From assembly GCA_049317545.1 (NCBI GenBank), contig JBMOIB010000001.1, forward strand, positions 1 through 64,000: DNA of 64,000 nt. Reading direction: 5' to 3'. The position numbers and the translations under genes were made by a program. Under the pieces are notes generated by a model. It saw only the letters and a program-made list of their open reading frames with translations. It did no database searches and was not told where the DNA came from. This DNA is from REEB506 sp049317545. GTDB taxonomy: Bacteria > Pseudomonadota > Alphaproteobacteria > Caulobacterales > Aquidulcibacteraceae. This document shows positions 1-8,375 of this stretch, one piece after another; position 1 is the first letter of the stretch; each line of letters begins with the position of its first letter.

Positions 1-249
1 CAGGGCATCGTGCTCACGATGCACGACAAGACCACCAAGCTCAGCCAGCAGGTCAGCGACGAAGTGCGCGGCTTCTTCGGCCGGACGGTCTACGAGACGG
101 TCATCCCCCGCAACGTGCGCCTGTCGGAGGCTCCGAGCTTCGGCAAGCCGGCGATCATCTACGACATCAAGGCGCCGGGCTCGCAGGCCTACCTTGCGCT
201 CGCCAAGGAACTTATCGAGAGAGAAAGAATCCTGCGCGCGGCTGCTTAA
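1..249 (+). CDS. parA: ParA chromosome-partition ATPase, C-terminal end (5' truncated by window)
   Basis: This is the last 82 residues of a ParA/Soj-type ATPase; the reading frame is already open at base 1. The segment with TMHDKTTKLSQQVSDEVR, followed by VIPRNVRLSEAPSFGKP and ending in a YLALAKELIER helix, is the conserved C-terminal part of chromosomal ParA. The Walker A part lies outside the window. ParA drives origin segregation together with ParB, whose gene follows 77 bp downstream on the same strand, as in a normal parAB operon. Confident as to family; completeness cannot be judged. Confidence 0.93.
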   Translation, partial: QGIVLTMHDKTTKLSQQVSDEVRGFFGRTVYETVIPRNVRLSEAPSFGKPAIIYDIKAPGSQAYLALAKELIERERILRAAA

Positions 250-326
250 CAATCGATTCATCAAACCTTTTGCATCGTGAACGTGGGGAGGTCCGAATCG
301 CGGGCCAAAACCACAAGGGCTTTTCC

Positions 327-1394
327 ATGAACGATCTCGCACGGCGCGGCCTTGGACGTGGACTTTCGGCGCTGCTCGGCGGCGATCCGGTTCGCGTCGA
401 TCCGACGCCCGGGGCGCCATCGAGCCCGCGCCCCGATCCGGTCGCCACCTACACGCCGCCGACGACTTATCCGACGCCGGCCGTCGAACCGCCGGCCGCG
501 GTGGTGACGCCGTTCCCGGCGCCGAGCGCGCTCACCGCGCCGCCGCCGGCCGCGTTCGCGCCGCCGCCCGCCCCGGCCATCGCGCCCGCCAGCGAGGCGG
601 GGGAGGGCGGACCGAAGCTCATCCCGATCGAACTGATCGCCCGCAACCCGGACCAGCCGCGCCGCCATTTCGACGAGACCGACCTCGCCGAGCTCGCCGC
701 GTCGATCAAAGCGCACGGCGTTCTGCAGCCCATCCTCGTGCGCCCGCGCGGCGGCGGGACCTATGAGATCGTCGCCGGCGAACGCCGCTGGCGCGCGGCG
801 CAGCGCGCCGGCCTGCATGCCGTGCCGGCCCTCGTGCGCGACCTCGAAGAATCGCAGGTCCTCGAGATCGCGATCATCGAGAACGTCCAGCGCACCGATC
901 TCAATCCGCTCGAAGAGGCGCAGGGCTACCAGGCGCTGATGGACCGCTTCGGCCACACCCAGCAGGACATCGCCGATCAGGTCGGCAAGAGCCGTCCGCA
1001 CATCGCCAACACGCTGCGGCTGATGGCGCTGCCGAACGAGATCCAGGACATGGTGCGCGACGGGCGGCTGTCGGCCGGCCATGCCCGCGCGATCCTCACC
1101 GCGCCCGATCCGCTGGCGCTGGCGCGTCTCGCGATCGCCAAATCGCTCAGCGTGCGTGAAATCGAGAAGATGGCGGCCAACGCCAAGATCGAACGCGACG
1201 GCGCCCGGGTAGGGGCGGACCGCTCGGAGAAGGACGCCGACACGCGCCAGCTCGAGCATCAGATCGCCCAACAGCTCGGTCTGCCGGTGACGATCACCCA
1301 CAAGGGCGAAGCCGGCGGCGAGATCAGGATCGTCTACAAGCGGCTCGATCAGCTCGACGACATCGTGCGTCGTCTCAACGGCGCGTTGAACTGA
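327..1394 (+). CDS. parB: ParB chromosome-partition protein, parS-binding CTPase
   Basis: A 355-residue ParB. The start is placed at the ATG of MNDLARRGLGRGLSALLGG, the canonical ParA-interacting N-terminus; a 19-codon upstream extension from base 270 is not conserved-looking. A Pro/Ala-rich linker of about 75 residues follows, longer than usual, then the N-terminal domain with the GERRWRAA CTP-binding motif and ENVQRTDLNPLEEA, then a helix-turn-helix (QQDIADQVGKSRPHIANTLR) that binds parS, and a C-terminal dimerisation domain. It follows parA on the same strand. Its 3' end overlaps the convergent holA gene by 20 bp. Confidence 0.96.
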   Translation: MNDLARRGLGRGLSALLGGDPVRVDPTPGAPSSPRPDPVATYTPPTTYPTPAVEPPAAVVTPFPAPSALTAPPPAAFAPPPAPAIAPASEAGEGGPKLIPIELIARNPDQPRRHFDETDLAELAASIKAHGVLQPILVRPRGGGTYEIVAGERRWRAAQRAGLHAVPALVRDLEESQVLEIAIIENVQRTDLNPLEEAQGYQALMDRFGHTQQDIADQVGKSRPHIANTLRLMALPNEIQDMVRDGRLSAGHARAILTAPDPLALARLAIAKSLSVREIEKMAANAKIERDGARVGADRSEKDADTRQLEHQIAQQLGLPVTITHKGEAGGEIRIVYKRLDQLDDIVRRLNGALN

Positions 1395-2412
1395 CCAAGC
1401 GGGCGATCTCGGCGAAGCATTGCGCCGCGATCAGGACCGACGGCGCGCCGGCCGATTTGCACGCGAGCTCCGCCGCCCACAGGCGCGCGAGCCCAGCCTG
1501 AACGCGCGGCGCGGTCCACACCGAAAGGCGCTGCGCGAACGCCTCGCGCTCCTTCCAGAACACCGGCGGCCGAAGCTTTGAGCCCACCTCGCTGCGCGCA
1601 GCGCCCTGTCCGATCAGGGTCTGGGCCTCGGCCAGGCGCATCAATTTGCGCTCCAGCGCCTTAAGGATCGTCACGCCGTTGCCCGCGCCGGCCCGGTCGA
1701 GTGCGCGGGCGGCGGCGGCGGCTTCGCCGTCGAGCGCGTGGCCTGCGGCGTCGTCGAGTTCGGATTCGCCGGCCGCCACCGAAAGTGCGCGCACGTCGGC
1801 GTCGTCGATCGCCCGGCCAAGGCCGTGAGCGTAGAGCGCGAGCTTCTCGATCTCGGCGCGAATGCCGCCGCGATCCTCCGGCAGCCCGGCGAGCAGGATC
1901 TCGCGCGCGCCCGGCTCGATCTCGAAGCCGGCTTCGGCGAGCAGCGCCGCGGCAAAGGCCCCGCGCTCCTCCGCGCTCTCCTCATAGAAGGCGATGGCGA
2001 TGCACGACCTGGCCTCGTCGAACGCCTTGCGGATTTTCGAGGCCGGCTTGAGGTCGCCGCCTTCGACGATCAGCATCGCCCCCATCGGCGCGCCGGCCTC
2101 GATCGCGGTGACGATGGCCACGACCGCCTCGGCTTGCGCGTCGCCGTCGCAGCGCACGCGCACGACGCGCGCGCCGCCGAGCAGGGATTGCGCGGCGACC
2201 TCGTCGGCGAGCCGGGCCTTGTCCCGGCGCAGATCGTCCTCGCCGAGGCGCGTCAGATTGAGCGGTTCGGGTGTCGGCCCGAGTACGGCGGCCGTCAGGA
2301 TCGCCGCACTCTCCTCGACCCGCGCCCGGTCGGGGCCGAAGAACAAAGCCGCTGGGATCGCGGCGTCGGGCTTGCGCAAGAAGCGCTGCGCCTCGCCGGC
2401 CTTCAGCAGCAT
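1375..2412 (-). CDS. holA: DNA polymerase III subunit delta
   Basis: A 345-residue HolA, the clamp-loader delta subunit that opens the beta sliding clamp. The N-terminus (MLLKAGEAQRFLRKPDAAIPAALFFGPD) and the following segments match the alphaproteobacterial delta family. Like other delta subunits it lacks a Walker A loop. Length is normal for the family. It is the last gene of the minus-strand cluster DUF3576-leuS-lptE-holA and begins 3 bp after the lptE stop, so translation is probably coupled. It converges on parB with a 20-bp overlap. Confidence 0.88.
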   Translation of the reverse strand: MLLKAGEAQRFLRKPDAAIPAALFFGPDRARVEESAAILTAAVLGPTPEPLNLTRLGEDDLRRDKARLADEVAAQSLLGGARVVRVRCDGDAQAEAVVAIVTAIEAGAPMGAMLIVEGGDLKPASKIRKAFDEARSCIAIAFYEESAEERGAFAAALLAEAGFEIEPGAREILLAGLPEDRGGIRAEIEKLALYAHGLGRAIDDADVRALSVAAGESELDDAAGHALDGEAAAAARALDRAGAGNGVTILKALERKLMRLAEAQTLIGQGAARSEVGSKLRPPVFWKEREAFAQRLSVWTAPRVQAGLARLWAAELACKSAGAPSVLIAAQCFAEIARLVSSTRR

Positions 2413-2415
2413 GGC

Positions 2416-2934
2416 TTAGCGGGCAGGGGCGCCGGCGGCGCCCGCAGGCGGCTGCAGGCGCAAGAAGAGATCGGCGCGAATTCGCTCGGCCAGTGCGTCG
2501 GCGGCGCGGGCGCGGGCGCCGTTCTGGGCCGCGACTTCGGCATAGGCCGACGCCGGGATGTCATAGCTCGCCTGGGCGTTGACGGTCCCCTTGAGCGCCG
2601 TCCGGCCATCTGGCTCGAACACCGTATAAGACGCGATCAGGATCAGGTCGGCGCGCGACGCCGATTCATCGAGGCGGTAGCCGAGGCCGGAGACGTATTC
2701 CTGCAGTTCGACTTCGATGCGACGCGGCGCAGCCGCCGCACCGCGCTCGGCGCCGAGCATCTGATCGAGCGCCACGGTCAACTCGTGGCCCGACTTGCCC
2801 TTGACCTCGCTGACGAGGATCGGCCCGAGCGTCGGCTTGCCGGCCACCGTCGGCGCGTAGACCGGCGTGAAGCCGCACCCGGCGACGGCGAGCGACATAG
2901 CGCCAGCGAAAAATCCGGCTGCTACAGAGCGCAT
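2416..2934 (-). CDS. lptE: LPS-assembly lipoprotein LptE
   Basis: A 172-residue lipoprotein that plugs the LptD outer-membrane translocon for lipopolysaccharide. A short signal peptide ends in a lipobox (LAVAGC, Cys20) followed by GFTPVYAP, the typical start of mature LptE. The C-terminal part carries the usual alternating beta pattern and an AxRIRxDLFLRL helix. The tail is Ala/Gly/Pro-rich. It sits 21 bp downstream of leuS and directly before holA, a gene order common in Alphaproteobacteria, which supports the call for this fast-evolving family. Confidence 0.87.
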   Translation of the reverse strand: MRSVAAGFFAGAMSLAVAGCGFTPVYAPTVAGKPTLGPILVSEVKGKSGHELTVALDQMLGAERGAAAAPRRIEVELQEYVSGLGYRLDESASRADLILIASYTVFEPDGRTALKGTVNAQASYDIPASAYAEVAAQNGARARAADALAERIRADLFLRLQPPAGAAGAPAR

Positions 2935-2955
2935 CCTCGGCCTCCCAGGTTCGCG

Positions 2956-5598
2956 TCAGACGACGATGTTTACGATGCGGTTCGCCACCACCACAACCTT
3001 GCGTACCGGCTTGCCGTCAACCGCCTTCACCACGTCGGGATGCGCAAGCGCCAGAGCGGTCACGGAAGCCTCGTCGAGATCGACGGCGGCTTCGATCTCG
3101 CCGCGGCGCTTCCCGTTGATCTGGATCGGCAGCGTGACGGTCGAACGAACGACAAGCGCCGGATCCGTTTCAGGCCACGGGGCCGTCGAGACGAAGCCCG
3201 CAAAACCCAAGCGTTCCCAGCATTCCTCGGCCAGGTGGGGCATGAAGGGTGCGATCAGCTGGCAGGCGAGGCGCAGGGCTTCGCCGCGCGCAAAACGCAT
3301 GGCGTCGTCGTCGCCGCCGGCCTTCTGGATCGCGCCGACCAGCGCGTAGAGCTTGGCCACAGCGCTGTTGAAGCGGAAGCCCTCGATGTCGTCGGTGACG
3401 CCGGCGACGGAGCGATGGGCAAGTTGGCGCAGCGCCAAGGCTTCGCCTGCATCCGCGCCTGCCGGCGGCGAGGCGCCCGGTCCAGGGGCCTCTCCGTCGA
3501 ACGCCTCGACTGCAGCCCATACGCGCCCGACGAACCGCCAGGCGCCCTCGACGCCCGAGGCCGTCCATTGCACGTCGCGTTCAGGCGGGCTGTCGCTCAG
3601 CACGAACCAGCGCGCGACGTCGGCGCCGTAGTCGCGGACGAACTCGTCGAGATCGACGACGTTGCGCTTGGACTTCGACATCTTCTCGATCGGGCCGACC
3701 TCGACGCCTCCGCCGGTGGCGATCTGCACCACGGCGCCGTCGCGCCGTTCGACCTCCTCGGGACCGAGCCATTTGCCCTCGGCCGATCGGTAAGTCTCGT
3801 GCGTGACCATGCCCTGGGTGAACAGGCCGGCGAACGGCTCGCCACCCGGCAGGTCAAGATATCCGCAGGCGTTCATCGCGCGTGTAAAAAAGCGCGAGTA
3901 CAGGAGATGCAGCACGGCATGCTCGACGCCGCCGACATATTGATCCACCGGCAGCCAATAGGCCGCGGCTTTCGGATCGAACGGGCGATCTGGGTTCTTC
4001 GGGTCGGTGAAGCGGGCGAAGTACCAGGAGGAATCGACGAACGTGTCCATCGTGTCCGTCTCGCGACGGGCCGGCGCGGCGCATACCGGGCAGGGGACAT
4101 GCGACCAGGTCGGATGCTTGGCGAGCGGATTGCCGGCGCCGTCGAACGTCACGTCGTCGGGCAGCAAGACCGGCAGTTGATCTTCCGGAACCGGGACCAC
4201 GCCGCAGGCTGTGCAATGGATCGCCGGGATCGGGCAGCCCCAATAGCGCTGCCGCGACACGCCCCAGTCGCGCAGACGGTATTGCGTCGTGCCCTGGCCC
4301 CATTCGATCGCCTCCAGGCGCGCGATCGCTGCGGCCTTGGCGGCGTCGACGTCGAGCCCATCCAGGAAATCCGAAGCGTAGATGCGGCCGGGGCCGACAT
4401 AGGCTTCGTCGTCGACCGCGAACGTCGCGGGATCGGCGTCCGGCGGCAGCACGACGGGCTTGACCGGCAGGCCGTATTTGCGGGCGAAGTCGAGATCGCG
4501 CTGGTCGTGGGCCGGGCAGCCGAAAATGGCCCCGGAGCCGTAGGTCGAAAGCACGAAGTTCGCCGCATAGACCGGCAGTTCCCACGACGGGTCGAACGGA
4601 TGCCGGACACGCAGGCCGAGGTCGATCCCGACCTTCTCGGCTTTCTCGATGTCCGCCTCGGACGTGCCCAGGCGCGCGCAGTCGGCGGCGAAGGCCGCAA
4701 CTTCGGGCTGATGCGCCGCGATCGCCTTCGTCAGCGGATGGTCCGGCGCCAAAGCGAGGAAGCTCGCTCCGAACAGGGTGTCCGGTCGAGTGGTGAACAC
4801 TTCGATGGGATCGGTCGCGTGGTTCGGTCCGCCGGCCGGCGTTTCGCGCGGCAGAAAGTCTGGCGCTGCGGCGATGTCCCACCAGACCCGCGCACCGCTG
4901 GAGCGCCCGATCCAATTGGTCTGCATGGTCCGGACTTTTTCCGGCCAGCGATCGAGCCGCGTCAGAGCGTCCAGCAGATCATCGGCGTAGGCGGTGACCT
5001 TCAAGAACCATTGCTCGAGCTCGCGGGTCTCGACCGGCGCGCCGGAGCGCCAGCCGCGGCCGTCGACGACCTGCTCGTTCGCCAGGACCGTATGGTCGAC
5101 GGGGTCCCAGTTCACCTTGGCTTTTCGGCGATAGGCGAGGCCGTTCTTCCAAAAGGCCAGGAACATCGCCTGCTGGTGCTTGTAATAATCGGGAGCGCAG
5201 GTCGCGATCTCGCGGGCCCAGTCGATGTCGAGGCCCAGGAGTTCGAGCTGGCCCTTCATCGCGGCGATGTTGGAGAAGGTCCATTCGCCGGGATGGGCGC
5301 CGCGGTCGATGGCGGCGTTCTCGGCCGGCAGTCCGAATGCGTCCCAACCCATCGGGTGGAGCACGTTGAAGCCGCGTGTCCGCTTATAGCGCGCGACCAC
5401 GTCGCCCATGGTGTAGTTGCGCGCGTGGCCGACATGGATGCGCCCCGACGGGTAGGGGAACATCTCGAGGACGTAGTATTTCGGCTTGCCGGAAGCCATT
5501 TCCGGGGGGGCGGCTTCAAAGGCGCGCGCCTCGGCCCAGCGCTCTCGCCATTTCGGCTCAGCGTCGCGATGGTTGTAACGGGTGGGCTCTTTGGTCAT
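2956..5598 (-). CDS. leuS: Leucyl-tRNA synthetase
   Basis: An 880-residue class I aminoacyl-tRNA synthetase of usual bacterial length. The HIGH-type motif appears as PSGRIHVGHARNY near residue 50 and the KMSKS motif as KMSKSKRNVV near residue 640. Between them lies the CP1 editing domain, with the threonine-rich TTRPDTLFGASF stretch. The C-terminus ends in the family-typical VVANRIVNIVV-type segment. It is the large central gene of the minus-strand operon and is followed after 21 bp by lptE. Function: charging tRNA-Leu in the cytosol. Confidence 0.98.
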   Translation of the reverse strand: MTKEPTRYNHRDAEPKWRERWAEARAFEAAPPEMASGKPKYYVLEMFPYPSGRIHVGHARNYTMGDVVARYKRTRGFNVLHPMGWDAFGLPAENAAIDRGAHPGEWTFSNIAAMKGQLELLGLDIDWAREIATCAPDYYKHQQAMFLAFWKNGLAYRRKAKVNWDPVDHTVLANEQVVDGRGWRSGAPVETRELEQWFLKVTAYADDLLDALTRLDRWPEKVRTMQTNWIGRSSGARVWWDIAAAPDFLPRETPAGGPNHATDPIEVFTTRPDTLFGASFLALAPDHPLTKAIAAHQPEVAAFAADCARLGTSEADIEKAEKVGIDLGLRVRHPFDPSWELPVYAANFVLSTYGSGAIFGCPAHDQRDLDFARKYGLPVKPVVLPPDADPATFAVDDEAYVGPGRIYASDFLDGLDVDAAKAAAIARLEAIEWGQGTTQYRLRDWGVSRQRYWGCPIPAIHCTACGVVPVPEDQLPVLLPDDVTFDGAGNPLAKHPTWSHVPCPVCAAPARRETDTMDTFVDSSWYFARFTDPKNPDRPFDPKAAAYWLPVDQYVGGVEHAVLHLLYSRFFTRAMNACGYLDLPGGEPFAGLFTQGMVTHETYRSAEGKWLGPEEVERRDGAVVQIATGGGVEVGPIEKMSKSKRNVVDLDEFVRDYGADVARWFVLSDSPPERDVQWTASGVEGAWRFVGRVWAAVEAFDGEAPGPGASPPAGADAGEALALRQLAHRSVAGVTDDIEGFRFNSAVAKLYALVGAIQKAGGDDDAMRFARGEALRLACQLIAPFMPHLAEECWERLGFAGFVSTAPWPETDPALVVRSTVTLPIQINGKRRGEIEAAVDLDEASVTALALAHPDVVKAVDGKPVRKVVVVANRIVNIVV

Positions 5599-5630
5599 GG
5601 CCGAACTTTCAGCGTTGAAGCATATCTCCG

Positions 5631-5721
5631 GTCATCCGACGCGGCGCAAGCCGCGCGAGACCAAGGGACCGCGACGCTGACGTCTGGATCCCGGCCCTCG
5701 CTCCGCTCGGCCCAGGATGAC
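5631..5721. repeat. Imperfect palindromic intergenic repeat, family B, copy 1
   Basis: A 91-bp element in the leuS / DUF3576 gap, bounded by GTCATCC on the left and the inverted GGATGAC on the right. Inside are GC-rich short inverted arms. A second element with the same borders and similar internal blocks (CATCCCGG, CTCGC..GCGAG-type arms, GGxTCC) lies at 52702-52799. Such elements are common between genes in Alphaproteobacteria and may form cruciform or RNA hairpins, perhaps shaping mRNA ends. Function not known. Confidence 0.6.
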
Positions 5722-5730
5722 CGGGAGGCT

Positions 5731-6249
5731 TTAGCCCCCGACCGTGGCGAGCTTGAATTGCCGCGCTTTGGTGAGAATGGCGTTCTCGAGCTGGATCGCG
5801 GTGTCCGGATCGGTCGGAGCCGTGGTCCAGCCTGCCGCGCCGAGTTGTTCTTTGAACAGCGCGACCTTGATGCCGTCGGCGCGAAGTCGCGAGTCCAGAA
5901 TATAGACCGTCGCTTTGAAGCGCTCGTTCGGTTTGTCCGGGTTGGCGTACCAATCGGTCGTGACCACGCCGCCGTACGGGTCGGCAGACGACAGCGGCAT
6001 GAAGCTCAGGACGTCCAGGGTCGCGCGCCACAAAAATGCGTTCACGCCGATCGCGGCCTGCTGCTTGGATTTATCGCCACCGCCACCGAACAGGCGAATG
6101 CCGCCGTTGTTGTCGTCGATGCCCGTGCGCGAAACGGGCGGGCCGGCCGGCTGGGCGCCGCCGTTGCCCCTGCTCGCGCACCCCGCAAGCGTCGCTGCAG
6201 CTGTGGCGGCGATCGCTACGGTCATCAGGGTGCGTCCGCGAATCGTCAT
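5731..6249 (-). CDS. DUF3576 lipoprotein
   Basis: A 172-residue exported protein of the DUF3576 family. The second of two close ATGs is chosen because a GAGGAG ribosome site lies 6 nt before it but directly abuts the first. A signal peptide ends in a lipobox (ATLAGC), so the mature protein should be a lipoprotein. The body contains the family blocks IGVNAFLWRATLDVLSFMPL, SADPYGGVVTTDWY and NERFKATVYILDSRLRADG. The role is not established; placement before leuS-lptE-holA is conserved in many Alphaproteobacteria, which hints at an envelope function. A repeat fills the gap to leuS. Confidence 0.87.
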   Translation of the reverse strand: MTIRGRTLMTVAIAATAAATLAGCASRGNGGAQPAGPPVSRTGIDDNNGGIRLFGGGGDKSKQQAAIGVNAFLWRATLDVLSFMPLSSADPYGGVVTTDWYANPDKPNERFKATVYILDSRLRADGIKVALFKEQLGAAGWTTAPTDPDTAIQLENAILTKARQFKLATVGG

Positions 6250-6585
6250 TTCCATCTCCTCACGCGAGGCCGCGTCTTCATCGCCGGCTGCGGCGGTATT
6301 GTGGCCGAGCGGACGGGACGCCGCGCCGAGCCGGTGCGAGGCGCTGTATAGCATGCGTCTGTGCGGGGGCCAGAGGGTAGGGGCGGTTCGCCAAGCCTTT
6401 GCAACAGGCCGGAATTGCGGTCGGGCAGGGTCGCCCGCGCGACCAATCGACCCGACGGCCGGGCGAATCCGCTTAAAATGCGTGCGCAGACCCGGAAAAA
6501 TTAGAATTCTCTTAAGACCTGTGACGGAAAGTTCACACCTAAGCCCACCGAATGCGCTTATATACGGGCGGTAAGGGGGAAGGTC
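6250..6585. other. Intergenic region between divergent DUF3576 and ntrZ-like genes (336 bp)
   Basis: No credible gene. The left third is GC-rich leader for the minus-strand gene. The right 120 bp are clearly AT-richer than the surroundings and should hold the promoter of the plus-strand gene. An imperfect inverted repeat, CTTAAGACCTGTGA and TCACACCTAAG, lies at 6511-6543, and a TATATA stretch at 6559-6564. The repeat resembles a CRP/FNR-type dyad, but the spacer between TGTGA and TCACA is 8 nt instead of 6, so no regulator is assigned. Confidence 0.5.
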
Positions 6586-6999
6586 GTGCAAGTCCGCATC
6601 GCCATTGCAGGGTTCATAGCCGCGTCCGCGTTCGCATCTATTGCGCACGCCGAGACCGCTTCGGTCGAGAAGACCGATCGGCCCTGGTACGATCGTTTCA
6701 CGGCCAGCGCCGGCCTGACCGAGCAGGATAAGGGCTTCGTGGTCGACGAAAACCGGACGGCGCTCTCGTTTGCGCCGTCGGCCAAGTGGGGCCTGACTCT
6801 TAACGTCCGCGACGCTGACCGTCTGGCCGCTGCGCCCAAGGATGAAGCCTCGTTCGGCGCCTTTTATAATGTGTCCCCGCGGTTCCGCGTCGGCGGTCAA
6901 TTGAGCGTCGCCGGCCAGCCGCTGTCCGTGCGCTCGCCGACACTCCCGGTCGATCAGGCGTCGGCCGGCGTAAAGCTCGAATCCGCCTTCAGGTTCTAA
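6586..6999 (+). CDS. ntrZ: NtrZ-like periplasmic regulatory protein
   Basis: A 137-residue exported protein with a GTG start preceded by a strong GGGGGAAGG ribosome site. A clear signal peptide ends near SIAHA. The mature part (ALSFAPSAKWGLTLNVRDADR, then FGAFYNVSPRFRVGGQLSVAGQ) resembles the NtrZ family described in Caulobacter, a periplasmic inhibitor of the histidine kinase NtrY. The neighbouring genes are not ntrY or ntrX, so the partner would be encoded elsewhere. The assignment rests on remembered family resemblance and is moderately sure. It converges with the ThiE-like gene with an 11-bp overlap. Confidence 0.62.
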   Translation: MQVRIAIAGFIAASAFASIAHAETASVEKTDRPWYDRFTASAGLTEQDKGFVVDENRTALSFAPSAKWGLTLNVRDADRLAAAPKDEASFGAFYNVSPRFRVGGQLSVAGQPLSVRSPTLPVDQASAGVKLESAFRF

Positions 7000-7597
7000 C
7001 GACGCCGTCGATCGCCGCGACGCCGGAAAAGGCGCCGATCGGCAAGCGTCGAACCGTCCGGCCGTTGATCCCGCCCAGCGCATAGACCGGCAGACGGGCC
7101 CACCGCGCCCAGCATCCCGCCCGCCATGGTCCGATTGGCTGCGCCGCCGACGGGCTTCGGCTTGGAAAAATGGGCGACAACACCGCCGCATCCGCGCCGA
7201 TCCGCGCTGCGCGGAGGAGCCCCTTCGGCGCATGGGCGGCAACGGTCACGATCCAGCCGCGCGGCCGTCGCCGTCTAATGGGGCGAGCAGTCCGTTCGGG
7301 AAGATGCACACCGTCGGCCTTCACCGCCCTGGCCAGCGCGGCGTCGGCCCCGACCAGAAACAAAACGCCCCGCCGCCGGCAGATCGCCGCAAGCTTCAGA
7401 CCGACGGACCGGGCGTCGGCTGCGCCGAAGGCCCGATACACGAGGCCGGCGCCGCGGGGCAGCGCGCACGCCAGGTCCAATGGATCCGGCGTTCGGGCAG
7501 GGTCGGTGAAGGCCAGCAGCGCCGGCAGGCGAAGGTCGCGTCGCCGCACGCGCCGCCGCGCCGACATCATCAATCGAAGGGCTGTGGCGGACGGCAT
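6989..7597 (-). CDS. Thiamine-phosphate synthase / TenI-like protein
   Basis: A 202-residue TIM-barrel protein of the ThiE/TenI superfamily. Visible family blocks are ADGVHLPER (substrate loop), GADAAVLSPIFPS (phosphate-binding strand) and PVYALGGINGRTV (C-terminal phosphate site). Several residues expected for true ThiE are altered: the usual QxRxK site reads GLVYRAF, and the PTxTK loop reads PSRSPSAA. No other thiamine gene is adjacent. It may be a divergent ThiE or a TenI-type relative; specific activity is uncertain. An Arg-rich N-terminus (about 20 residues) suggests the true start may lie a little downstream. Confidence 0.7.
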   Translation of the reverse strand: MPSATALRLMMSARRRVRRRDLRLPALLAFTDPARTPDPLDLACALPRGAGLVYRAFGAADARSVGLKLAAICRRRGVLFLVGADAALARAVKADGVHLPERTARPIRRRRPRGWIVTVAAHAPKGLLRAARIGADAAVLSPIFPSRSPSAAQPIGPWRAGCWARWARLPVYALGGINGRTVRRLPIGAFSGVAAIDGVVRT

Positions 7598-7676
7598 GAC
7601 CGAGTTAGGCCCGCCGAGAAGATCCTGCGCAAGCCCGCCGCTTGCCGGTCCCAGCTCCCGAGCCTAGAGCACCACG

Positions 7677-8375
7677 ATGGACCCCGCTCACGACATGGCC
7701 GCCCGGCGGGCCGAAATCGAAGCCCGGATCGCCGTCGCCGCCCAAGGGGCGGGGCGTGCATCAAGCGCCGTGCGATTGATCGCGGTCTCCAAGACGCAGC
7801 CTGACGACCGGATCGAAGCGGCGCTGGCCTTGGGCTGGCGCGCGTTCGGCGAAAACCGCGTGCAAGAGGCGCAAACGCGCTGGGCGGATCGGCGGGCGCA
7901 CTGGCCGGACTTGCATCTGCGACTGATCGGACCGTTGCAGACCAACAAGGCCGAGGCGGCCGTGGCTCTGTTCGACGCGATCGATTCCCTGGATCGCGAG
8001 CGTCTCGCGCATGCGCTTGCAGCGGCGATGGCCAAAACCGGTCGGCGGCCCGACTTGCTCATTCAGGTCAACACCGGCGAAGAGTCGCAAAAGGCCGGCG
8101 TTGCGCCCCAGGAGGCCGACGGCCTGATCCGTCTCGCCCGCGACGAACTCGGCCTGCCGGTGCGCGGCCTGATGTGCATTCCGCCCGCAGACGAAGAGCC
8201 GGCCATGCACTTCGCCCTGTTGGCCAAGATCGCCCGACGCAATGGATTGGCGGACCTCAGCATGGGCATGAGCGAGGACTTCGAGACAGCCGTGGCCTAT
8301 GGCGCGACGATGGTGCGGATCGGGTCGGCGCTGTTCGGCGCGCGCGCCGCCCCTATCGAAACAACTACGCCTTGA
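7677..8375 (+). CDS. YggS/PROSC-family pyridoxal-phosphate homeostasis protein
   Basis: A 232-residue PLP-binding protein with the alanine-racemase-type barrel but without the second domain. The PLP lysine is in LIAVSKTQP (Lys39). Family blocks FGENRVQEA, HLIGPLQTNK-like LRLIGPLQTNK, IQVNTGEESQKAGV, GLMCIPP and LSMGMSEDFETAVAYGATMVRIGSALFG are all intact. Members buffer PLP and affect amino-acid balance without catalysing a known bulk reaction. The first ATG gives a 6-residue leader; the second (MAARRAEIEAR) is also possible. The 3' end overlaps the convergent transpeptidase gene by 11 bp. Confidence 0.93.
   Translation: MDPAHDMAARRAEIEARIAVAAQGAGRASSAVRLIAVSKTQPDDRIEAALALGWRAFGENRVQEAQTRWADRRAHWPDLHLRLIGPLQTNKAEAAVALFDAIDSLDRERLAHALAAAMAKTGRRPDLLIQVNTGEESQKAGVAPQEADGLIRLARDELGLPVRGLMCIPPADEEPAMHFALLAKIARRNGLADLSMGMSEDFETAVAYGATMVRIGSALFGARAAPIETTTP

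Noticed and set aside
2403..2609. Short Arg/Pro-rich frames overlapping the real genes, many in the window
   Set aside because: They lie in alternative frames of recognised genes and have no ribosome site or conserved motif.
1738..6351. A 1537-codon open frame on the plus strand across holA, lptE, leuS and DUF3576
   Set aside because: It is antisense to four well-supported genes; long antisense frames arise from GC-rich codon bias. Its translation is Arg-rich and matches no family.
6521..6536. A CRP/FNR site, TGTGA and TCACA, before the ntrZ-like gene
   Set aside because: The spacer between half sites is 8 nt, not 6, so it was kept only as an unassigned inverted repeat in the intergenic entry.
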